Assembly (NCBI GenBank): GCA_947623655.1
Contig: CANQHG010000014.1
Location: 1-45,529 of the forward strand
Reading direction: 5' to 3'
From: an uncultured Clostridia bacterium
GTDB lineage: Bacteria; Bacillota; Clostridia; Christensenellales; Borkfalkiaceae
Length of the DNA: 45,529 nt
Shown here: positions 40,799-45,529 of the stretch, one piece after another
How the letters are laid out: every line of letters begins with the position of its first letter
Numbering within the stretch: the first letter of the stretch is position 1
Program-made: the position numbers and the translations under genes
The notes under the pieces: model-generated
Seen by the model: only the letters and a program-made list of their open reading frames with translations
Database searches by the model: none
What the model was told of the DNA's origin: nothing

Positions 40799-40824
40799 GA
40801 AGATCCGCAATTTCTTGCGGATCT
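40799..40824 (-). terminator. Terminator of rpsU
   Basis: Perfect 10-bp stem AGATCCGCAA (40801-40810) and complement (40815-40824), loop TTTC. On the minus strand it is followed by TCTTTTTG. Partial read-through would serve the hypothetical gene downstream. Confidence 0.88.
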
Positions 40825-40828
40825 CTCA

Positions 40829-41005
40829 TTAGTTTCTGCTTCTTTTTCTCGCGGCTTCCGACTTCTTTCTCTTCTTGACGGAAGGCTTTTCGTAAAATTC
40901 CTTCTTGCGAAGGTCGCCGATAATGCCGTCGCGCGAGCACTTTCTCTTAAAGCGTCTGAGCGCGCTTTCCAGATTTTCGTTCTCTCCGACTTTGATCGTG
41001 GACAT
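40829..41005 (-). CDS. rpsU: 30S ribosomal protein bS21
   Basis: A 58-residue basic small-subunit protein: [48 protein letters not shown] follows bS21 throughout. GGAGGGTAGAGGAT precedes the ATG at 41005; a longer open frame reads through this site. Driven by a consensus promoter and closed by its own terminator. Confidence 0.96.
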   Translation of the reverse strand: MSTIKVGENENLESALRRFKRKCSRDGIIGDLRKKEFYEKPSVKKRKKSEAARKRSRN

Positions 41006-41046
41006 ATCCTCTACCCTCCTTCGCCGTAGCACTTACTATCTTGTTC

Positions 41047-41075
41047 ATTATAACATTCTCCCGCGGGCTTGTCAA
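41047..41075 (-). promoter_or_regulatory. Promoter of rpsU
   Basis: Minus strand TTGACA (41075-41070), 17-bp spacer, TATAAT (41052-41047): both boxes match the sigma-A consensus exactly. Leader of about 35 bases. Confidence 0.92.
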
Positions 41076-41146
41076 TTTTTTTCACCCGTATTTTGGGAAT
41101 TTTTCCTCTTTTTCGGAAAAACCTCTTACGGCGCTTTTTCTGCGTT

Positions 41147-42058
41147 TCAGCGATAGATGAATTTACAGACGATGCCCTCGTCATAGTCGCCGAATCCCTT
41201 GCCGAAGAGGGTAAAACCGCCCCTGTTTTCGGCATTTTCAGGCACTTCGATCCGGAAAACGATCTGCGCGGAAGGCTTCAGGCCAAGGTCTTTGAGCGTA
41301 ATATCGGAGGCCTTTACTCCGCCGATATACGTTCCGTCCTGCCCGACGGAGACAGTGATCTTTTTGCCGTACTGCCCCAGATTTCCATACCACCAGGGCG
41401 GATTGCAAGTGCCCGTGCGGTCGTTATACTCCCCCTTGCTCGTGTAGACGCCGAGATCGACGCCGTTCACGAGAAAATGGATATCGCTCGGATAGTAGGC
41501 GGCATACCCGGGAGCCTCGGATGCGATCTCGAGAGAAAAGCGGAGTTCCTTTAAGACATTTTCTTCGGTGAGATAGTTGGGAACGAGGTATTCCACATAC
41601 CCCCAGGCGAGCCACAAAATGCCCGCTTTCACCCGCTCGGGCCACGAGAAGCATGCGGGCTCGTCAAATCCGCCGATGATGTGTTCCGCCGTTGCGATGC
41701 CGCACGTCTTGTGCACGTCATAGCCGATATAGTGCCCCACGTCGATGTTGGCGGCCTCCACTCTCCCCTCTGCCTGCGGCTGCGCGAGAAAGTCGACGAT
41801 GACCTTATCCGTCGCAAGACAGCAGATCTTTTGCGTGCCCCGCACACCCGAGGAAGTGGAGATCTCAATGAGTCCCGCGGCGTGCAATTTTTTGACATGT
41901 GCCGTGATCGCGCCGTTGGAGACGCCGAAGCGCTTGGCAAAGTACGCGAGGTTGAGTTCGCCGTGTGTGAGGAGCTCCTCGAGGATCCCCAAACGGACAT
42001 CGGAATCGAGCGCCTCATATAAAAGTTTACCTTGACGGAAATCTTTTAAGTAGATCAT
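41147..42058 (-). CDS. ArsR-type winged-helix regulator with C-terminal sensor domain
   Basis: A 303-residue regulator. Residues ~1-85 are an ArsR-like winged helix (LDSDVRLGILEELLTHGELNLAYFAKRFGVSNGAITAHVKKLHAAGLIEI). The remaining ~200 residues look like a beta-rich sensor (IHFLVNGVDLGVYTSKGEYNDRTG, CNPPWWYGNLGQYGKK), resembling the uncharacterised regulators grouped as COG4189; that family name is from memory and should be checked. No cysteine pair typical of metal-sensing ArsR proteins is seen in the DNA-binding helix. It lies 165 bases downstream of the M60 protease gene on the same strand, beyond a hairpin, with its own promoter that abuts the ATG. A regulatory link to the protease is inference. 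Confidence 0.8.
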   Translation of the reverse strand: MIYLKDFRQGKLLYEALDSDVRLGILEELLTHGELNLAYFAKRFGVSNGAITAHVKKLHAAGLIEISTSSGVRGTQKICCLATDKVIVDFLAQPQAEGRVEAANIDVGHYIGYDVHKTCGIATAEHIIGGFDEPACFSWPERVKAGILWLAWGYVEYLVPNYLTEENVLKELRFSLEIASEAPGYAAYYPSDIHFLVNGVDLGVYTSKGEYNDRTGTCNPPWWYGNLGQYGKKITVSVGQDGTYIGGVKASDITLKDLGLKPSAQIVFRIEVPENAENRGGFTLFGKGFGDYDEGIVCKFIYR

Positions 42059-42064
42059 GCCTAT

Positions 42065-42093
42065 ATCCTACCAAAAAAGCGGAAAGAAGTCAA
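42065..42093 (-). promoter_or_regulatory. Promoter of the ArsR-type regulator, predicted leaderless
   Basis: Minus strand TTGACT (42093-42088), 17-bp spacer, TAGGAT (42070-42065), then only ATAGGC before the ATG at 42058. The expected start of transcription coincides with the start codon, and no Shine-Dalgarno sequence is present. Confidence 0.65.
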
Positions 42094-42167
42094 TCTTTCC
42101 GCATAAAAAACATAAATATTTTACATAAAAGTTAAAAAAAGGACAGCGCAGATCATAAAAATGGTTT

Positions 42168-42198
42168 GAGGCATCCCGTATATTTGCGGGATGACCTC
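42168..42198 (-). terminator. Terminator-like hairpin after the M60 protease gene
   Basis: GAGGCATCCCG (42168-42178) pairs with CGGGATGACCTC (42187-42198) with one bulge. On the minus strand it is followed by AAACCATTTTTATG, a moderate T-run. It separates the protease gene from the regulator gene. Confidence 0.6.
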
Positions 42199-42223
42199 AG
42201 CCTTTTGTGTTTATTACAACCGA

Positions 42224-45200
42224 TCAGCGGTAGTATACTGCGTCGATGTTGAATTTCTCAACGCTTCTGAGAACAAGCGTATGCTCTTCGTCCGAGCTTA
42301 AAGCGTCTGAGATCTTTTTGAGCTCATCCTCTGTGAGGAAAGGCTCAGAGAGGATATCGACCCATTTCGCCTCTGAGGCGCGAAGATCGATATCGGCGAT
42401 GCTCACGCCGTCGATCAAAAGCTCCACGGCGCCGTACTTCGGGCCGACAAGGGCGCGGATGTGAAGCTCCTTGCCCGTGAATTTCATGGTGAGCGTGGAG
42501 ACGGGCGCATCCTTGGTCGCGCCGGTCGCGGTGAGCAGATACCCAAAGGTGGAGCCGTTCGTGCGGACATTGTCCCAAGCGCCGAGTTTTTCGACGTCGC
42601 GGTCAGAAGGCTGTTTTACGTTCCAACGATTGCCGAACTCGATGCCGTAGAGCATAAGTTTACCGTTCGCCTGTGTGATCTCAAGTTTGTAGTATTGGAA
42701 TTCCTGTTTGCCGCCGTTGAAGGGGTGCTCCAAGGTGCCCAATCTCTGCAATCTCGGACGTTCGCCGTATGTGCTCCAGTTCTGCGAATAGACGAGAGTA
42801 TTGATATTTTCCTTATCTTTGCCCACAGACAACTTGTAGGTGAGAGGTGCATTGTCCGCGTCCGTCCGAATCGTGAAGAAATCCGCAGTGACAAGTTCGC
42901 TCATCTCGCCGATAATGGTCAAATTCCCACTTTTGCCGTCAACTCTGAATGGATTATAGGGATCCTCATCGAAGAAGTTTGCTCTGTTGGGGGTAGCAAA
43001 TCCGGGTAGGCTGGTTTCGTTGATTGTGAAGCCTTTTTCGGCTTTGACTTCGACCATTTCCTGCGTGGCCGTGGATTTTTCGATGAAATATTGGTCGTGG
43101 GTCTCGAAATATTCAAGCTCATAGCTCTTCGCGATATCCTTCACGCAATAGGCGCAGCCCGCATGGCCGGTGCTCTCGGTGGGCCGATCGGACAGATCAT
43201 CCGCTGAAGTGCCCCAAAGCATCTTGACATGGTCATTCGGGTCTTCAGGGTTGGGAGCAAATACTTCACGGAAGTAAATGGACTTCCCGGCCGTCAGAGC
43301 GATCTTCTTTGCAACTCGGTAGACCCCGTCGGCATTTTTGGTGACCACATCGCCTGTATTTGTAACGTCGGGTCCGCAAATCACATGGAGCGTGTAGGTC
43401 TTGCCGTCGGTGGAGATGTACAGCGCACTCATGCCGACGCTCTCCAAGCCGAGATAGTACGTCCCGTCCGCTGTTGGCGTATAGGTGCCGCTGACGACGA
43501 CGAAGGAATCGGTGGGCGCGGGATGATTCTCGTCGAACCAGACCGCCGTGTTGTTTTCTTCTTCTTTGCCTTCGGGAAGGACGTTCTCTTCCGTCGTCAC
43601 ATACAATGCGCCCTCGAAAGTGCCGTTGTATTTATGCGTGGTATTCTTCAAATCGGCGAGCCACTTTTCATATTCCGCTTCAAACGGGCTCTGTGTTTCG
43701 GCAACTGTTGCGACGCCCTCGCTTCCTTCGCTACCCTCGCCGCTCTCGGTGTCTTTGTCCTCTTCTATACCCTCGGCATAGGTGTAGACGGTGCGGTCGA
43801 GGTCATAGACGCGGGTGGTGCCCGGCTTTGCGTCGAACTGGACGACGATCTGCATACTTCCGTGGATGCCCTCCGTGACGGTGCCGCTCTTCCCCGTGTA
43901 GGTCACGGTGAAGATCATGCTGCCCGAGGTGCCCGCCTTCCTTGCGGCATCATCGGGGGTATAGAGGAAGTTTCTCCCGCCTTCAGCGATACGTTCCACT
44001 TGTCCGTATGTCGGTTTATTGGTGAGATCGATCGTCCAATCGAACAGCGTGTCCTCCCATTTCGTATCTTTGCTCCGTCCCGGAATGGCAAGCGTACGCT
44101 CAAAATCGAGAGTGAACGAAGAGTTGAACTCGATCCTGAACGGACGGGATGTCGTGGTGTATTCCCATTGGACTTCACCCGTGCGGGTCGACGCATCGAC
44201 GCCTTTCCCGGTCTCGGGGTCGAAGGCGTGCCCCACGCCCGTCTGATAGGTGCAGGCTACGGGCACGAACATGGGAAGTTTACTATATTCGTTCTCATAG
44301 AGATCCTTTATGTAATTGTCTTTTAGATCGATATGATAATTTTTATAGGCCTCGTCGGTTGTCGGGAAAAGGATCTCGTTGAAGTAATACTCCATGTTGT
44401 AGCCCGATCCTTCGCTGGCTCCAATAAAGAACGGATAGGAACCCTTCGTCGAGCCCCAAATCTGTCCGCCGTTGTGACTGGTGATTTGCGTCATCTCTAC
44501 ATAGCGGTCGAGCCCGAAGGAATAGAAGAGATTCTCATAGCGGCAAATATTCTTGTCGCGGGAACCGTTCGCGGGATTGCCGCCCGTGAGCACACGGAGC
44601 GTAAAGGCGGGGTCGGTGTACGCTTCCCAGTCGCGGTAGCGCGTGGAGATGCCGTCTTCGTCCACGGCGCGGTGGGCGGAAATTTCGGTGAGCAGGGCAA
44701 ATTCCACAAGGTTGACGGTGTTGTTGGAGACCTCGGAGTCCGCGCCGATGCCAAAGTACTGATAGCAGTGGTTGAATTCGTGGAAGTTGCCCCATCCGCC
44801 CGATTCAACGATAGATTCATAGCTGAGTGCACCGCCCATCCAACCGTAGGGCGAATCGACCGTGTTCGCTCCCGCAAAGGCGCAGGCAGCGCCCGACTGA
44901 ACGTAGGCCTCAAACATTACCATGATGCCGTATTCGCTGTTCGACTGGCTGGGGAAGCGCTTGGAAATACGCGCCGCATTCTCCCAAAGACGGGAGACCT
45001 TGACGAAGTTTTCAAAGGTGAACGTTGCACCCGAAACCTGAGAGCGAGGGCCGACAAAGCGGACGTCCTCGGTGGAGACCCAGCACTCGAAGTAAGGCGC
45101 AGTCGTATCTTGACGAGCTTCGAATTCGTCCTTTGTTGTGACGCCATAGATGTAGTGCTGATATTCCACGGCGCCCTTGATGTCGATCGTGAAGTGCTCG

Positions 45201-45529
45201 CCCGCATTGACGGGCGTGACATAGATGGGTCCGCCGAGATAGGAGCCGAAATGGAACACATAGTTGCCTTCATCATCTGTGAGCGGAATTTCTTCGGGGT
45301 GCTTTATATCCGATGTGAGCGTGGTCTGTGCGATGATACGGGCGGGGCGGGAAGGATATCTATCCACGCCGACTGAAAGCGGTAGACCGGGCATCTGGAC
45401 CATGCCGATTGTGACGATCATGCCGCCCGTGCGCTTCATGTCCTCTGCGCTCATCTTAAAGGTGATGACTTCGCCCGCGGGCGCATAGAGGCCCGTGATC
45501 GTGGGGGACCAACCCTGCGTGGTGCCGCG
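42224..45529 (-). CDS. M60-family metallopeptidase (mucinase-like), 5' end outside window
   Basis: A large gluzincin of peptidase family M60, known for cleaving mucin-type glycoproteins. At least 1,101 residues are visible; the frame is still open at the window edge, so the N-terminus and any signal peptide are missing. The visible start reads TTQGWSPTITGLYAPAGEVI, the usual M60 beginning. The zinc motif HEFNH (HExxH) is at 44768-44782, in GGWGNFHEFNHCYQYFG, with downstream glutamates in DSEVSNNTVNLVEFALLTE. After the catalytic part come a Glu/Ser-rich linker, a PA14-like region (SGTYTPTADGTYYLGLES) and two beta-sandwich regions resembling discoidin/carbohydrate-binding modules. No sorting signal or membrane anchor is seen at the C-terminus. 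Confidence 0.9.
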   Translation of the reverse strand, partial: RGTTQGWSPTITGLYAPAGEVITFKMSAEDMKRTGGMIVTIGMVQMPGLPLSVGVDRYPSRPARIIAQTTLTSDIKHPEEIPLTDDEGNYVFHFGSYLGGPIYVTPVNAGEHFTIDIKGAVEYQHYIYGVTTKDEFEARQDTTAPYFECWVSTEDVRFVGPRSQVSGATFTFENFVKVSRLWENAARISKRFPSQSNSEYGIMVMFEAYVQSGAACAFAGANTVDSPYGWMGGALSYESIVESGGWGNFHEFNHCYQYFGIGADSEVSNNTVNLVEFALLTEISAHRAVDEDGISTRYRDWEAYTDPAFTLRVLTGGNPANGSRDKNICRYENLFYSFGLDRYVEMTQITSHNGGQIWGSTKGSYPFFIGASEGSGYNMEYYFNEILFPTTDEAYKNYHIDLKDNYIKDLYENEYSKLPMFVPVACTYQTGVGHAFDPETGKGVDASTRTGEVQWEYTTTSRPFRIEFNSSFTLDFERTLAIPGRSKDTKWEDTLFDWTIDLTNKPTYGQVERIAEGGRNFLYTPDDAARKAGTSGSMIFTVTYTGKSGTVTEGIHGSMQIVVQFDAKPGTTRVYDLDRTVYTYAEGIEEDKDTESGEGSEGSEGVATVAETQSPFEAEYEKWLADLKNTTHKYNGTFEGALYVTTEENVLPEGKEEENNTAVWFDENHPAPTDSFVVVSGTYTPTADGTYYLGLESVGMSALYISTDGKTYTLHVICGPDVTNTGDVVTKNADGVYRVAKKIALTAGKSIYFREVFAPNPEDPNDHVKMLWGTSADDLSDRPTESTGHAGCAYCVKDIAKSYELEYFETHDQYFIEKSTATQEMVEVKAEKGFTINETSLPGFATPNRANFFDEDPYNPFRVDGKSGNLTIIGEMSELVTADFFTIRTDADNAPLTYKLSVGKDKENINTLVYSQNWSTYGERPRLQRLGTLEHPFNGGKQEFQYYKLEITQANGKLMLYGIEFGNRWNVKQPSDRDVEKLGAWDNVRTNGSTFGYLLTATGATKDAPVSTLTMKFTGKELHIRALVGPKYGAVELLIDGVSIADIDLRASEAKWVDILSEPFLTEDELKKISDALSSDEEHTLVLRSVEKFNIDAVYYR

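Overview
The window reads as a chromosomal segment of a Gram-positive, spore-forming Bacillota, most likely an anaerobic, gut-type member of the Clostridia. The evidence is the core order yicC-gmk-rpoZ-priA-def-fmt-rsmB-rlmN ... rpe-thiN-spoVM ... rpmB/asp23-fakA ... recG (the yloC-to-recG neighbourhood of Bacillus subtilis), a recognisable SpoVM micro-gene, a tmRNA whose tag ends in ALAA, an ECF-type transporter subunit, an EFR1-type flavodoxin/ferredoxin and an M60 gluzincin of the kind found in mucin-foraging bacteria. Base composition is moderately GC-rich and codon use looks uniform across the core genes. No species can be named from the sequence.

Layout. 150-4564: flotillin (-) and a MacB-like ABC exporter pair (+). 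4734-6601: a MarR/OhrR-like regulator that appears to have lost its N-terminus (-), divergent from a secreted lipoprotein serpin (+). 6755-10870: a minus-strand operon of iron alcohol dehydrogenase, ECF S component interrupted by an amber stop, DUF1893-TetR fusion and aldo/keto reductase, behind one promoter overlapped by a large inverted repeat. 10987-15111: ArsB/NhaD-type permease (+), a degenerate receiver-domain protein, an EFR1 flavodoxin/ferredoxin and aspartate ammonia-lyase (-). 15612-15972: tmRNA (-). 16362-21420: recG, a small membrane protein, fakA and asp23 (-), and rpmB (+). 21737-24604: a fused ABC ATPase/permease (+). 25022-35412: a long minus-strand housekeeping series from yicC down to an M19 dipeptidase, including spoVM tucked between thiN and the dipeptidase with 4-nt overlaps on both sides. 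35953-41005: ligA, pcrA, a hypothetical gene and rpsU (-). 41147-45529: an ArsR-type regulator with a sensor domain and a large M60 metallopeptidase cut by the window edge (-).

The gaps between genes are repeatedly filled by copies of one interspersed palindromic repeat family (15.2, 16.0-16.3, 21.5-21.6, 24.6-25.0, 27.6-27.7 and 35.5-35.9 kb). One copy, including three tandem 60-bp units, has gone in-frame into the M19 dipeptidase gene and adds about 100 residues without breaking it.

Most of the window is housekeeping: translation start and end processing (fmt, def), rRNA methylation (rsmB, rlmN), replication restart and repair (priA, recG, ligA, pcrA), ribosome rescue (tmRNA) and lipid/envelope homeostasis (fakA, asp23). 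The accessory interest lies in the alcohol-dehydrogenase/aldo-keto-reductase operon with its nested TetR gene, the serpin, the M60 protease with its neighbouring regulator, several predicted leaderless mRNAs, and the repeat family. No CRISPR array, insertion sequence, prophage or tRNA gene was recognised.
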